From contig CM022671.1 in NCBI GenBank assembly GCA_012295275.1, positions 3,177,565 through 3,241,564 on the forward strand: a stretch of 64,000 bases of DNA. The letters are read 5' to 3'. The notes under the pieces were generated by a model. The model ran no database searches. It had not been told where the DNA came from and saw only the letters and a program-made list of their open reading frames with translations. The translations under genes were made by a program, and so were the position numbers. This DNA is from Chrysomallon squamiferum. Lineage: Eukaryota; Mollusca; Gastropoda; Neomphalida; Peltospiridae. Shown piece by piece: positions 26,701-39,322 of the stretch (positions are counted from its first letter, which is position 1; the number at the start of each line of letters is the position of its first letter).

Positions 26701-29700
26701 AGCAATTTGATGAATCAATAGACAGTTTAAAAAAAAAACACTTAAAAATAGACTTTATTTATTTATTTATATGATTATTATATTATTATTTATTTTTTTT
26801 TTTTTTTTTTTTTTTTTTAAATAAGGCACAAGTTTATTAGGAACTGTTAAATAAGATATAAAACATACACAGTTATTAATAATACATCACAGCTGGTTAC
26901 TATATATAAAATTAATTTATTTTCAGTTTGTATTATCAAAGCATAATCATTTTAGATATTACTGTAACATGAAATAAAGAAAGAAGGAATAGAGTGTTAT
27001 GATGATAATGATCATGATAATGAAAAGGATGATAATGATGACAATGACAATGACTGTAATGATATAATATTAATATTATTGTTAGACTATATTCTTCAAA
27101 CATATTATTTATAATTTTTCATTATGTTATGCAGTATATCTCAGTAAAGCTGAAGGTATGATTTGTAGCAACACTTCAGTTAAACAAAACCTCTAGCAAT
27201 CATAGTTGTTATTTGCAGGCTACCTCTTACTCTGTTAACACAGAAACAGATTCAAAGTTAAGATTCCATTTGTCTTGTTGCTGATGTGATTGTGTTGCAG
27301 CAGTTTGTTTTTTTAAAGATGAATTTAGTTTGATGAATGACTGGCATGATGACAGGCTTTCAAAAGGATGGTAAACATATAACTTAGCAATTATAAACAG
27401 TGACTTTCTGTATAAAATATGCACATCTAAAGGAAATCTTTACAAATGGAATCTTATCTTTACTCTGCTCATACAACACCAAAATAAATAATACAAAGAT
27501 AGGTTAACAAAACTTCTTAAATGTAGTCAGTGTGTAATGATAATTTATAGAAGTGAAATAATATTCTTTTTTTTATGATGAAGTTTTCACCAGCCAGCTC
27601 TGAATGATTCACCTGTCATATATGAATCCAAATGTTTTATAAACATTTTTATTTTATGTCGTAATACACTCTTGATTGTCTACTCCTATCATCTGAGTAA
27701 CTATCAATCTATTATATTTTTATATAAAATCTTACATCAAGAAAAATTCAAATGTAGGACACAAATAATCTTCATGTATGTGCAATATTATTGTCATTCT
27801 TTGTTGTTAACACAATACTGTGAACAGTTATAATTATAAAACTGTTAGAAAAGACAGAACAAAATTATTTAGGCTGTTACCTTACCACAGGCAAACTTAA
27901 CAAGTGAATTAAGACTGAATATGAATTTTTAGCATTCTTGAAATGTTAATAAAAACACAAATTAAACAGTGTATGTATTTATACTAACCTCCCAAAGCAA
28001 ACTGGAATGGCTCAGAAAAAGGACCCATATATTTAATATTACTGAATATCCCGTCAGTAATTCCAAATATTTTCAAAATGTATTTTTTGTTGGTGGGCAT
28101 ATCAAAAATTGTAGTCTGTAAAATAATAATTTAAAATAAGGCATAAGTAAAATTGAATTTCAAACTTTTTTTCTCCATTTTTTTGTAGAGAAGTATTTTG
28201 GAATTTAAAATTGAAAAACTGATATATGCTTTCCTGTTTATAGCCAGAAAATATACATTTAAAATGTTTCTTCTTAGTTCAGGAATTACAGAAGTCAATC
28301 TTTTTAAACATACTGTCATAATTATTTTAAAATTGTAGATTATAACTGTAACCTAATATGTATTTATAAATTGAGATGTCCTTAAACTTTGGCATTAGAT
28401 AAACATTTATGAAAATGTATTTTATTTTACCTTGGTTACACTGCCATCTACATATTTTTCTTTCTCGTAGCTGTCTGAATCAATGTCCCACCACTTGAGG
28501 ACATAGTTATCAATTCTTTTATAAAAAATCTCAGGTGGCTCCCAGCTTACGTAGACACTGCTTTCAGAAAGAATTGTCACGTTTGTTATGGTCGGAGCAG
28601 ATGGTACTAAAATACAAACATTTTGTCTTAGTTTTTGCTTGAATAATTTCCATTTCATATGCATTTCTATTTCTAAAATTTTTACATGGAAGTAAAATAA
28701 ATAATCATTTGTATATTTTCAGATTCTTAAAGTGGAAATTTCAAGTTTCATTGTTGTAGTTATGATCAAATGTATAACAGTCAGATTTGCATTCAAAGAT
28801 ACAAGTCAAGAAACCCTTTGTCCTGACTCTGCTGTGATTATGGACTTGATTACATGTATTTTGGATCCATATTCTATGTAATATGATATGTTTATGGCAA
28901 AAGGATGCACAGTCAAGAGCATATTTAAAATAATAACACTATCCATTCAGAACTTTTAGTCGTTATAATCAGATCTAATAGACACATATTTTATTAACAA
29001 ACCCACTCCTATATGCACTCCAACTTCCAACAAAATACCTGACATATTCTTAGTAAAAGGTAATGAGGTAAAAACTGAATTTATGAGAGGCTAAAAATTA
29101 GAATACAAGAACAAAAACAAAACTAAAATAAAATACAATGGAAAGTTAAGAATGTGTTGAGAATACCATCAACATCAGTTAGACCAGGAAAGTTGTCACT
29201 GAACTCTCCTTTGCCTCCATTTGTGTAAGCTGCTACACGAATTTTGTATTCTGAGTATGGTCCTGAAAATACAAATACTGCTAAGTTAATCTACAGAAGA
29301 AAAATATTTATAAAAAAACTAATTATTTTCAACTAAAATGATTTATTCATTCAGTTATCAGAACATGAAAGAAACAGGGACTATTACATGACGTTGCTAT
29401 TTACAAAATGTGTGACTGATTTAGTGAGGATATGTTTGTATTTCAGATTTTGCAATTTCTCAATTTAATTTCAAGTTTCAAGAGTAGACTGGAGCTCAGT
29501 GATTATAAAATTAATGTCTTATTCAAGCTTATTCATCCACAACAACACAGTGGAAAAAAAAAAAAATGATGTCCATTATCTATTTCCACTTTTACCATAA
29601 ATGAACTTCCAATCCTGAAACATAAAAAATACTTGATGTAATGGAGAATTAAAACTTTACTGAACCTTCTGTTATCGTGACTTATAAATGTTAACACTAA

Positions 29701-32700
29701 AATGTGCTGAGACAGTTGTTCAATGTTCAACTTACGGAGGTTGCTGATTAAGGCTGACATGGGATTGTTGAGATGACCGCTGATAAATCTTGTGTCCAGA
29801 CTGCCGTTGTGGCTCCACTGCAATTCATACTTCCTCAGTCGACCGTTGATGTTCTTAGGAGGCTCCCAGTGCACAACAAATGATGTTCCAAGACGATTTG
29901 TAATATGTGTTATTCTTGGTTTGGATGGCACTAAAACATTTTTTTTAATAGATAAGTTTCACATTTTAACTAAAGTAAATAAGATCTTTTGAACTAGCTA
30001 CCTGTCAGGCAATAAAGGTTCATCTTATGTATATGCATATAAAAGATTTATTACTGCTAAATAGTTTGTAATGACAGTGATAGCAGTAGATTTCCTTCTC
30101 AAACCATCTTAAACAAAGACATCATAAAACTAAAATATGTGTTGATGTGTTGTTCTACCATAACCACAGAGACTATTACCTCCTTCAGCTGTTCTGATTG
30201 TCACATTTGCTGCAGGACCTGAACCCAGTGTATTGTATGCCCTAAGATGAAGTCGATATCGGGTGTATGGTTTCAAACCAGAAAGTTTGATACTCTGAAA
30301 TAAGCACAGTTAGAATTCACAGATACATTGAAATGGGATGATTAAATGCAATAAAAACAGGTTGATCATGCCGAGAGTTATTTAATTTGAAACAATTAAA
30401 TAAAACAACATTATTAATAAACTAAACATTGGATTTATTTAAAGAAATTACTTACAACATGCTAAAATCTAGGTTTATGTAAAACAAATGAGTTCAAAAT
30501 GTTTAAAAAATTAAAAAAACTACATTATAAAACATTTTTTAATAAAACACATTATTAAAAACTGTCTATGTAAATAAAATAATAACAGTTAAAAACTATA
30601 TTCAAAACAAACATTTAACTTTACTATGTTAAACACAACAATTACAGTTTTAGTGGGATCTTCAAGTCGGACTCGAAGAGGAATTTTGCCAACTATTTCG
30701 TAAGTCAGTTCATAGCCCTTCAATTTTCCATGCACTTCATTATGAGCCACATGATCCCATTCCAACTTTATCTCTGAACTCTTTGTGCTTGATGCCCTGA
30801 TATTTCGTGGGTATCCTGTTGGTGCTGATATACATAAACAACAATTAATTAATACCATTCTGGAGTTCCTGTGAAATGATACATTTAATTTCCACTGTTT
30901 AACAAAAGAATTATATTTTCATACTGAAAAAAACAAAGTATGTAAATTAATTTGCTGCCACCTTTGTGCAATTTCTGATGCCTGACATTTACACATTGTG
31001 TCAAAACAACTAGTTTTGGTTTTTATACATTATGAATTATATTTTGACATAGTCTACAGAAAAATACATGTGACTCTTTTACATAGGCATGATTTAAAAA
31101 TAAAATTATTATCCTGGCAATGATACCATTATTTTAGTACATAATAAAGATATCATTTACATGGGTAATGATGCCATTATTCTGGGAAAGCAAAATCATT
31201 ATTTTGTTAATGAAACAAATGTCTACTAATTCTGAATGACCAGTAATTATTTTCATGAATATACATTTTCTCAATCACATGTCAAGGACAACCCTTTCTG
31301 TAATAAATAACATCATATGAAATCTCAATTACTTCCTTCACAACTGTTCTAATATTCTTATAACAAACAACAATAAATAAATAAATAAATACTATTTTGT
31401 CCCAGTTTACAACTATCTCTGTTAGCAACTGTTCCTTTTCATGGTTCCAGATTTTGAACTGTATTACAACACTATATATGAATGTAACATCCATTTCAGA
31501 ATTGGATTCACATAAGTATGAGTAATATCAAATTCACAATGTGCTGTAAATTTGAAATCCAAGTACTTTGCATCAAATCAAACCAACAATTTCAGATACC
31601 TGATAACTGAAAAATATTACTGTAAAAACATTCTTACCTACTACAATCAAAAATCCCTAAAAAAAATGTATTTTTTTGGCAAACGTGACACAAGAGGAAC
31701 ATTACCTTCTTGTAAAGTAAAGAATTTATCACTAGATTCGCTTGGAGGTCCCTTGCCTATCTCATTTTTTGCTGTGACGCGTACTTGGTAACAGGAGTAC
31801 GGATGAAGCTCTCTGATTGTGATTTCCCGAGTCGAACTTCCCACTACAACTTCTCTCTTCTCTCCTTCCCCAGCAATGGAACATTTACTGAAATTAAAAC
31901 CAGTCTTTTCAGTGTACTACCAAATGTAACAGTGGTTTGTGTGAGTGTGTGTGCATGGATCAGTGTGGGAATGCATGCGTGTGTTCCTACGTACCTCATA
32001 GTAACAATGTAAACTGAGATGGGGCTGTTGTTATCAGAACTGCTGGCTTCCCACCTGACCGTTGCCTCACGAGACTGTATGTTGTCAATAAGAGGTTTCC
32101 CTGGACTACTTGGAGTATCTGAAATTCAACACAGAAAATTAAAATATTATTCAGGAAAAATGAAAACCTTGAGAATGAGAAAGTAATTAAAAAAATCCAA
32201 TAATAATAATGAAGAATAATTTTTTTTTTTTTTTTAAATTAGCAAGTTAGTTTATTTATATCATAATTAGTATGTAATGTGTAAAATCATTAATTTTGTC
32301 AGTGCTAAAAACATTAAGACTACAGACCTAGATGTGCATGTTGAGTTAGAAAACCTAAATATTTGAGTTTCTTTAAATTAAAATATCTTGAACATCTTTA
32401 ATTGTCATTATAAATCTTTATATCAGCATGTCAATTTAAATTCATTCTTTGTAAGAGATTTATGTTAAAAAAGAAATATTGTTATAATGTTTTTAACTCT
32501 TTCATTTCCAGTTAAACAATTATAAGGAAAACAAAAAATCAACTCAGAATCATATTTTCAAGGTGAAATTTATAATTTTGATATTATAATTTTGGAAACT
32601 GTAAGAAAACATGATTTATTACCTTTTTTAGGGGTGAACATAGTAAGTTTAGGTAAAAAAAATCCAAACTAAAATGGGTGAAACATTTTTTTTTTTTTTA

Positions 32701-35637
32701 AAGTATCTTAATTTCATTAACAATTTCCGTAAATAAATGAAATAAATTTATATAAAATGTCACTATAACTCATTTTATTTTAATACACATGTCAATTCAG
32801 ACCAGTTGAAAACTACACATGTAATTATATTTTAATAAGCTTTAATGCTAGATAAATGGTGTTTCACAATATATCTGTAAAAAATACAAGGTAATGTTTA
32901 AATTTTTTGTTGTTACAGCAATAATATTTTAAATGTATATAAAAACCAGTCAAAATTATAGTGAGTTTGTTCAACTGTATTTTCTAGCATGTTTTATTAT
33001 TTTTCAAAATCAAGATAGATAACACCTGAAAATGTTGACAGCTATGTTTATGAGAGGTTGAAAATGTGACTTGAGGTTATAGTTGATAAGTAATTAACAT
33101 GTTAAATTATCAATCACTTCTCCTTCCAGTTTGTCCCCAATTCATGACAGCAACATCCACTGATCAGTTTGTATTTATAAAGCAAATACAGCTGCAAGCA
33201 ACTAGGTATTTGATCATACATTTATTATCAGTGGATTCAATAATTTGTAAGAAATGTTCTTCTGGTTCTTTGAATATAAACCTATATATCAGTTTCTACG
33301 GATGTGTATATGTGTGTGTGTGTGAGAAAGAGATAGAGATAGAGAGAGAGAAAGAGAGGTTTTTACAAATATAATCTGGAATGGAATATAGCCTAAGGTG
33401 TTCACATTGACCTTATAACCGATATATGAAGCTAGAACCCTGTACTTATATATTTTGTCAACTATTATTACTCAAAATGACAAGATATGTAATTTGCTTT
33501 AATAAGCATGATATATATTAGGAGTAACTACTGCATTCCTCTCTTTTAGTTTCTAGTACTGAAATAAAGGATGACAATAATATGAAAAGAAAAAAGCTGA
33601 CATTTTCCTTTCTTCCTCGTATGTCTGATATAAAACAAACTGACATACGTATCGCACATATATGTACACTCAGCAGTTTTTCATTAAGCATTTCTGCTCA
33701 AGTTGTTAAGTCAGAATTACACAACAAAAAAAAAAAATATATATGTAATCTGTTAAATTAACTGTTACTTAATTAATCACAACTAACCTCGTACAACGAG
33801 ATCCCAAGTGAGTGTTATTGAAGATCGGTTGTATGGGCTGTTAACAAACACTACACAGGTGTAGTTTGCACTGTCTGGAACAACAAGGTCATATAACACA
33901 AGGCTGTTGTTTGCAATGATGCTGAACTTGCTTTTGTTACTTGCTTCAACGTATGTTAAATTATTGCTTTGTCCTTTTGACACAATGATTATTCCGTTTC
34001 GGCGCCACAAAATGCCAGTTACTTTCTCGTCACCCCGAACATGAGAACATGCCAGACTCACTTCATCTCCAGCTACCTTCATTACTTCATGATCACCTAC
34101 TTCTGTCACTGCTCCAGCACCCAAATCTGAAAGGTTAACAGTAAGTAACATATATATATATAAAATGTATCACAAAAGACCAGAATTCATTTTTCTCTTT
34201 GTAGCCATGTGAGCAGTAAATGGAAAATGAAATCTGACACACACCATATAAATTAGAGGAATTAAATTGATTTTAAAATTAAACATGAACTCAAACAGTG
34301 GAGAAACTGTCATTGGTGACACTGCATCAATTAAAGAATGAAATTTTTTCTATTAATTTGCATTTTATTATCAAGAAATGTGTTTGTTAGAACAAAGGAA
34401 AGACAAACATATGCCAATTGAAAATAGGGTTGCACGGAATCTATGCAATAATTTTTTTATATTAGAACATCAAATTTTATCATAATTTTTCCAAAATGTA
34501 AATGGATACAACCAGATAGAGACTAGTTAGTTTCTTTTTCATGCATAACTGATTTTAACATTAAATATAATTGCTGGTTAACACCAAAGTAAACAAGAAA
34601 GTTTCAAAACAAAACAAATAATACAAAGTTATTTAAAAGCAGTTCTTTTATTGCTGGTTTTTTTTTTTTTTTTGAGTTGCTAATATTCTATGTTTTTTAA
34701 TTAAATTTGTTTTAAAATAAGGACTATAAAAATAATCCATCATATCATTTAATAAGTCTAAGAAAATCAATTTGTGTGTGAAGTGTACAATAAAATGAAA
34801 AGTTGAAAACAAGATAAAGATGTCCTAATCAAGTGATAAAGTTCATATCAAATCTAAATCTAATTAGTAAACAATTTTCTGGATCATTAACTTTGAGGTA
34901 TGCAACTATTATATACACAGAATATGTCTACAGAAATGAAATACCTAATTATTTTGAACATATAAAATCTGATAATTACAATAACAAAAATGTGTATTAT
35001 AAAGTTAACAAAAAACAACACAATTTAAGAAAAAAAAAAAATTAATAACAATAATAATAATTGCACATTATTATCACTACTAAAACACTGGTCTGTTTTA
35101 ACAACAAAAGGTATAAAATATTTAATTATTTCATTCCTTACAAGTTCAATACATATATTTTCTACTTACAGATACAGCACATACCTATTAATACTTCATA
35201 ACAACATATATCTAAATTTTTCATGTTATTGTCTCATCTATTTTGTCTAAAATCAAATAAAAGTTGTTTCCAAAAATTGTGTAAGCCAACATACATTTAT
35301 CTGTTTACATGTTATTTTACATTACTCAGAACCTAGAGAACAAAGAATAACAATGTTACAATGTACATTTTATAAAATGATCATCTGGAAGAAGATTTTA
35401 TTAACACGTTAAATGTATTAGATGCTAATAAATAGCTTACAAACATGTAATTGTTAATATTTTTCAGAAGCTGTCCAATCTTTTAAAAATACTGAATTAT
35501 GATTAATAATATAAATACTAACTTCGACATGCAGTTTCTCTCTAATTCTTCTCAAACACCACAATTATTCTTTATTTAACAAACCTTTGTGTTGAACTTA
35601 CCTAGGTGAAACAGCCCAAGCAAGAAAATCAGAATCA
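13564..35637 (-). CDS. Ptp99A: Receptor-type tyrosine phosphatase, PTPRG/PTPRZ/Ptp99A class (R5)
   Basis: A type I membrane phosphatase: signal peptide, one Ig, four FN3, one TM helix (aa 555-579), catalytic D1 (about 625-905) and inactive D2 (about 965-1225). Its 27 coding exons total 3734 nt, or 1244 codons plus stop if one missing base in exon 19 is restored; every other junction keeps phase. D1 and D2 align along their length with human PTPRG as I remember it ([31 protein letters not shown]), and D2 carries the class-typical Asp where the catalytic Cys would be. Vertebrate members have a carbonic anhydrase ectodomain; none is present here, as in fly Ptp99A. The likely role is neuronal or adhesion-linked phosphotyrosine signalling, inferred from family. 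The ortholog name is less certain than the class. Exons are listed by domain below. Confidence 0.93.
14227..14515. repeat. 33-bp minisatellite that copies the exon-26 3' splice site
   Basis: Nine units are anchored by CTCCAAAT on the plus strand. The last T of each anchor lies at 14240, 14273, 14306, 14343, 14376, 14408, 14444, 14481 and 14510. On the coding (minus) strand each fresh unit reads TACTAAT, a T/G-rich tract, CAG, then ATTTGGAGGGGT. That is a branch-point-like element, polypyrimidine tract, acceptor and the first bases of exon 26. The first unit is the real acceptor of the exon for the D2 pseudo-P-loop. Spacing is 33, 33, 37, 33, 32, 36, 37 and 29 bp. Confidence 0.92.
16280..16775. 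repeat. 66-68-bp minisatellite that copies the exon-22 5' splice donor
   Basis: Plus-strand ACCTGTAGATATGTAG recurs at 16355, 16421, 16539, 16607 and 16675, and in the real exon at 16741 (as ACCTGTAGATATGTGG). Spacing is 66, 118, 68, 68 and 66 bp; the 118-bp gap holds a partly deleted unit, and a decayed copy lies at about 16280-16320. On the coding strand each unit carries the last roughly 30 bases of exon 22 (end of the segment for YINATYLQ), the GTTTGT donor and about 35 intron bases. Confidence 0.92.
17517..17696. repeat. (TA)n and (CA)n microsatellites in a phosphatase intron
   Basis: A TA run at about 17517-17540 is followed by a 56-bp CA run at 17641-17696, between exons 20 and 21. 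Confidence 0.93.
18452..18518. repeat. 16-bp minisatellite upstream of the D1 WPD-exon acceptor
   Basis: Four near-identical copies of GTGTAAACTTGACAT plus a partial one, beginning about 25 nt intronic of the exon-19 acceptor at 18430-18431. It falls in the branch-point zone of that intron on the coding strand. Confidence 0.85.
25195..25330 (+). repeat. tRNA-derived SINE remnant (putative)
   Basis: ATAGTACAATGGTTAC (25203-25218) resembles an A box and TAGATCAATTC (25243-25253) a B box. Unusually C-rich, non-AT sequence follows to about 25330. Located in the intron between phosphatase exons 11 and 12, and similar in plan to 1594-1680 and 3185-3262. Confidence 0.4.
26010..26050. repeat. Perfect 18-bp inverted repeat with 5-nt loop
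   Basis: Left arm 26010-26027 and right arm 26033-26050 are exact reverse complements (GCAGACATTAAAATAATT and its complement), separated by ATACA. Imperfect pairing extends about 12 bp further on each side (TAATTAATT flanks), giving a hairpin of about 65 nt. It lies in a phosphatase intron. Confidence 0.9.
26195..26315. repeat. Short tandem repeat on ATTAACATCTGCA
   Basis: At least four copies of a roughly 30-bp unit (CTGCARTGATTAACATAAAT with variants) follow the hairpin at 26010. The hairpin arms share the GTCTGCA motif, so both may derive from one local sequence. Confidence 0.65.
27989..32118 (-). other. Phosphatase exons 3-10: four fibronectin type III domains
   Basis: Each FN3 domain is split over two exons, and all domain boundaries are in phase 1, the usual symmetric arrangement of shuffled extracellular modules. 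FN3-1: 31995-32118 and 31706-31887. FN3-2: 30646-30824 and 30180-30294. FN3-3: 29736-29930 and 29167-29262. FN3-4: 28431-28606 and 27989-28115. Typical cores are visible: [28 protein letters not shown] and VYVSWEPPE for the strand-B Trp, and [26 protein letters not shown] and [13 protein letters not shown] for the strand-F Tyr. FN3-4 has a weaker F strand ([12 protein letters not shown]). The ectodomain ends at about aa 523. Confidence 0.9.
33788..35637 (-). other. Phosphatase exons 1-2: signal peptide and Ig domain
   Basis: Exon 1 coding part is 35601-35637: [12 protein letters not shown], a hydrophobic signal peptide, then a GTAAGT donor in phase 1. This exon begins at about 35672 after a TTTTAG acceptor, so 35638-35672 is 5' UTR. 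Exon 2 (33788-34126, aa 13-125) encodes one Ig domain with the Cys pair Cys39 and Cys103 (SLAC, SANYTC) and core Trp53 (ILWRRNG). It has several N-glycosylation sequons (NLT, NKS, NYT, NRS). The introns to either side are 1.47 and 1.67 kb and hold AT-rich sequence without recognisable features. Confidence 0.88.
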
Positions 35638-36227
35638 TTCTGCTAATTCATTGGTTTGATGGTCACATGCTTCTAAAATGATAACAATAAAAAGTAATTC
35701 AATTATACGTTCAAATTTATAATTTAAGACAATTTATAACAGATCCAAAACTAAAAGTTAAATTATTTTTTATAAATATAAAGCTTACCTGAATGACAAT
35801 GTTCATTTACTATACTCATGCAAGATATATATAGTACATAATCATCACTATTCTGAGGTATTAATATTATTTTTAAAAAAAAAAAAAAAATCAAATCCCG
35901 ATTAAAATTTATATAAATTTATATAAATTTTAATGTACAAACGCGGAATATTTCTTAATCAACATTTCAGTAAAGAAGTTAAATGTTTTGAGTATTGTGA
36001 AAAAAAATCGAAAATATATATCATTAACTACTGCTGCTGTTAATAGAAGGGGAGATGTCTGACACAAGAATGTACTTATTTAATATTTCTCTATTCAATA
36101 TTTGTCATAATTTGTATTATTTGACATTTCCCATCTGCGAAAAGAAGCATTATTTATAAGCATGCATTAATTGTAATAAAACGGATATAATACTCCGATT
36201 AAAAAATATAACAGGAATATTAAATAC

Positions 36228-36330
36228 CTGTTTCTGCAATTTCATTATGAAGAGAAACAAAAGCCGATAAACTACATAATTCATTCAAGAACACATATTC
36301 CGAACATCCGCCATCTTTTTAGGATTGCAA
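36228..36330 (-). other. Probable non-coding first exon of the phosphatase
   Basis: On the minus strand the segment ends with a good donor (GAAACAG then GTATTT, at 36227) and can splice to the acceptor at 35673, 28 nt upstream of the signal-peptide ATG's exon sequence. It holds a nine-codon upstream ORF starting in AAGATGGCGGATG and a second one, starting in ATAATGAAATTG, that would run across the junction and stop just before the main ATG. Inferred from splice signals only. Confidence 0.5.
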
Positions 36331-36362
36331 TTGCTTCCGGTCACGTGATATCTATTGCACCT
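36300..36362 (-). promoter_or_regulatory. Likely phosphatase promoter: E-box, ETS and YY1-type motifs
   Basis: In coding (minus) orientation: CACGTGAC (palindromic E-box, 36342-36348 region), CCGGAAG (ETS site, about 36335-36341) and AAGATGGCGG (YY1 element, about 36312-36321), in that order within about 40 bp. YY1 elements of this form typically sit just downstream of the start site of TATA-less promoters. The stretch is clearly richer in C+G than its surroundings. Confidence 0.6.
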
Positions 36363-36730
36363 CACTGGTCCTATAACATCTTCAGGTAGGCTTACAGTAC
36401 GAGTTAATCTACCAATTTTGTTTTAATTTTTAAATTTTTTTTAGATTTAGACTTATAACTTCTTTGACAGGTCAAGAGTATATAATAAATTTTATCATAT
36501 CAAAAAACATTTACTGAATGAATAAATATTTTCTGAACACATTTTTCTATTAATGTTTAATGTGTCTTAATCTTGTTTATAATATTTAAAAATTATAGAA
36601 ATAAAATATACGTTTATCAAATCAAAAAAACAAATATAACTGTTATGGATTAACGAGGTATGCTTTTTCTTTTAATTTTCCAAACATTTTTCACATGCGC
36701 GTACATACACTGTCTTAAGATGTAAGTCAA

Positions 36731-36735
<5 letters not shown>

Positions 36736-36772
<37 letters not shown>
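36736..36772. repeat. (CA)n microsatellite
   Basis: About 37 bp of uninterrupted CA, upstream of the phosphatase promoter. Confidence 0.93.
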
Positions 36773-36773
<1 letters not shown>

Positions 36774-37013
36774 GCATTTTGGAATAGGCCACTAACTAGA
36801 TGGTCAAATATTTTTATTTCAAGATTTTTTATACAGTTGAACAAGGCATTAAATTGCTAAATTGTGTATAAATAAAATAAATCCGAACCATTAAAGCATT
36901 TAAATGTATAGAGTATAATTTAAACTAATGGTTGAAAGTAGATGCACTGCTAGTCATACGATCGCATTTCAAGGTTAATAACTAAATACATATACATATA
37001 TACATACATATAC

Positions 37014-37015
<2 letters not shown>

Positions 37016-37066
<51 letters not shown>
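37016..37066. repeat. (TA)n microsatellite
   Basis: About 50 bp of TA dinucleotides next to the promoter-like island at 37.1 kb. Confidence 0.93.
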
Positions 37067-37067
<1 letters not shown>

Positions 37068-37119
37068 CAACTGACCATAAAACAATGTTTAAATTTATTT
37101 AATAATATTGTTGCAAAAG

Positions 37120-37330
37120 AACTGAACGTCGCTAGTAGTTGTTACGTCATCGCGTACATGGCCGGACGATGGTTGATGTTTTCCTGAAGCCAAAAGAAAC
37201 ATTAAACAAAATTAGTCAGCTCTCTACGCAGTGACGTCACGACAACAAAAATGGCGGCGGCCGGATAATTTTTGATCGGTTTAGTTGATTTATTTCGTTA
37301 TTTATTAAGCTTGGAGGAAAGGAAATAAGT
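37120..37330. promoter_or_regulatory. Promoter-like GC-richer island with CRE and YY1-type motifs, no assigned gene
   Basis: Holds TTACGTCATCGCG (about 37141-37153), a full palindromic CRE TGACGTCA (about 37231-37238) and AAAATGGCGGCGGCCGG (about 37248-37264), a YY1-like start-site element on the plus strand. The ATG in this element opens only a five-codon frame (MAAAG, stop TAA), so any transcript from here would have a leader or be non-coding. It could be an upstream or bidirectional promoter for the phosphatase (start 0.9 kb to the left) or for an unseen plus-strand RNA. Confidence 0.5.
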
Positions 37331-37505
37331 AAAATATAATTTGGAAGCATTTATAACATTTTTAGACAATTTCTTCTGTTTTCGAATAAAACAGTACATC
37401 GTGAATCTAAAGGGAAAAAAGCACTGATTAATAAATCCTAATGAGAACTAAAAAACCCATTAATAATTTACTGATTTCATGTATAATAATAATAATAATA
37501 ATAAT

Positions 37506-37537
<32 letters not shown>

Positions 37538-38319
37538 AAATAACAGAAACAGATCGTTATAAATATAACGAATAATATTTATTTATATTTATTTATTTAT
37601 TATTTTCATTTATTTATTTTGTTTTATTTTTTAAGATCTTTTTATTGTCTGTTATTTGTTGTCGCTACGACTGTCTTCTCTTGCTTAAATGTGTTTCACC
37701 AGCAGTCATTAAAAAATATTTCAATGATTTTGTTTGTTTGTTTGTTTGTTGTTGTTGTTTTTTTGTGGGGGGGTTTGTTTTGTTTTGGGGGGTGTTTTTT
37801 GTTGTTCTTTTTGCAGCAATAGCGAGTACAGTTAATCAAGGGACATAACTCGTGTTCGTTTATATTACTCAGTCGTAGAAGTTATCTTTTATTGTAAATC
37901 ATTTGTAATGAAAAAACAAGACGGTGTCTCCAAAGGCAATAGTCTAAAATAGGCTATTTTGGAATTTGAACCAGTAGCACTTCTTATCTTTTTGGATGGT
38001 GGCACTTCAAAAGGTAGCATCTACAAAATAGTTAAAAGACACAACACAGGTTGTTAAATACTCCACGTCACAACATTATCGGCGAAATTTGCACTGTCAA
38101 GTCTGCTGCCTAATGAGACTGACTGCATTTGCGCGGGAGGTGGGAACCATCAGTTCTGCACAGGAAGCTCAAATAAAATATTCTGACAAACATCAACGAG
38201 AAGTTCCTGACATAAACGTAATCATCCACATCTGTTAATGAATTTATGAAACATCTTGGATTGTCTGGGGTTTTTTATTATTATTTTTTATTTTTTTATT
38301 TTTATTTTTTAATATAGCA

Positions 38320-38830
38320 AGTTTATGTGTGTGAGTGACTGTGTTTGCGTATAGATATACGTGTTTATATTTCTTTGTGTTCCTGTATGCTGTGCATGTA
38401 GCTGTGTATATACAGTGTGAATGTATGCGTATATATGTGTGTGCATATATATATACACACATACAGACATACTACTACATACCGATACATGTATATATAT
38501 GTGTAAACCGATACAGATCCAGACACATACACATACAAACCGATACAGATCCACACACACATACACATAAACCGTACAAAACATGCAAGCACATAAAATA
38601 TATATGTATGTATATACATTCACATATATATATGTAACAAAAACAATGCACACAATATGCAATATATATATATTTATTTATTTAAAGTTATACATATAAA
38701 CGTACAGAGACACATGTACAAATATGTATACATTTGTTTATATATATATATACATAGGTGTGTGGTTATATGTGTATACGTACATATGTACGTGCACGTA
38801 TGTGTATGTACATGTGTGGATTTGTATCGG
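38320..38830. repeat. Long alternating purine-pyrimidine tract (TA/TG/CA mixtures)
   Basis: About 500 bp dominated by TATA, TGTG and CACA runs with ATACACAC/GTGTATAT alternation, forming overlapping pseudo-frames on both strands. Alternating purine-pyrimidine DNA of this kind is prone to Z-form or cruciform structure. Confidence 0.7.
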
Positions 38831-39248
38831 GTTGCGTGCATACTTTTAAAGATTTTTTTGTTTGCATATGTCTATGTTGTGTACGTATTTGTGTGTTTGT
38901 CTTTACGTGCGATGGGTTCTCTTTCTAAATGTGTTTGTTATTTTTTTCTTTTTCTTTATTTTTGTTTATATATGTGTTTGTGTGCGTGCGTTTTTGACTT
39001 GCATATGTATATTATATATGTAAGTAAGTCAGTGTATATATTTAAGTATCCATCAATGTACATCTTTACTTTTAACTTGTTCTTTCTTTAAAATTTGTGT
39101 TTGTTTTTGTATGTGCGTCGATGTGTTTGTTTTGTATGAATGTATGTGTGTGCCTGTATATGGATGAATATGTACGTTTTTACTTGTGTGCATATGTATG
39201 TAGACAGTCTTTCTCTCTCTATGAATGTATGTACGTTTGTTGTGTATA

Positions 39249-39260
39249 TTATTATTATTA

Positions 39261-39320
<60 letters not shown>
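39249..39320. repeat. (ATT)n microsatellite, about 72 bp
   Basis: Trinucleotide ATT repeat with one TTTT interruption near the start. It gives poly-Ile, poly-Leu and poly-Tyr frames that are not genes. Confidence 0.95.
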
Positions 39321-39322
<2 letters not shown>

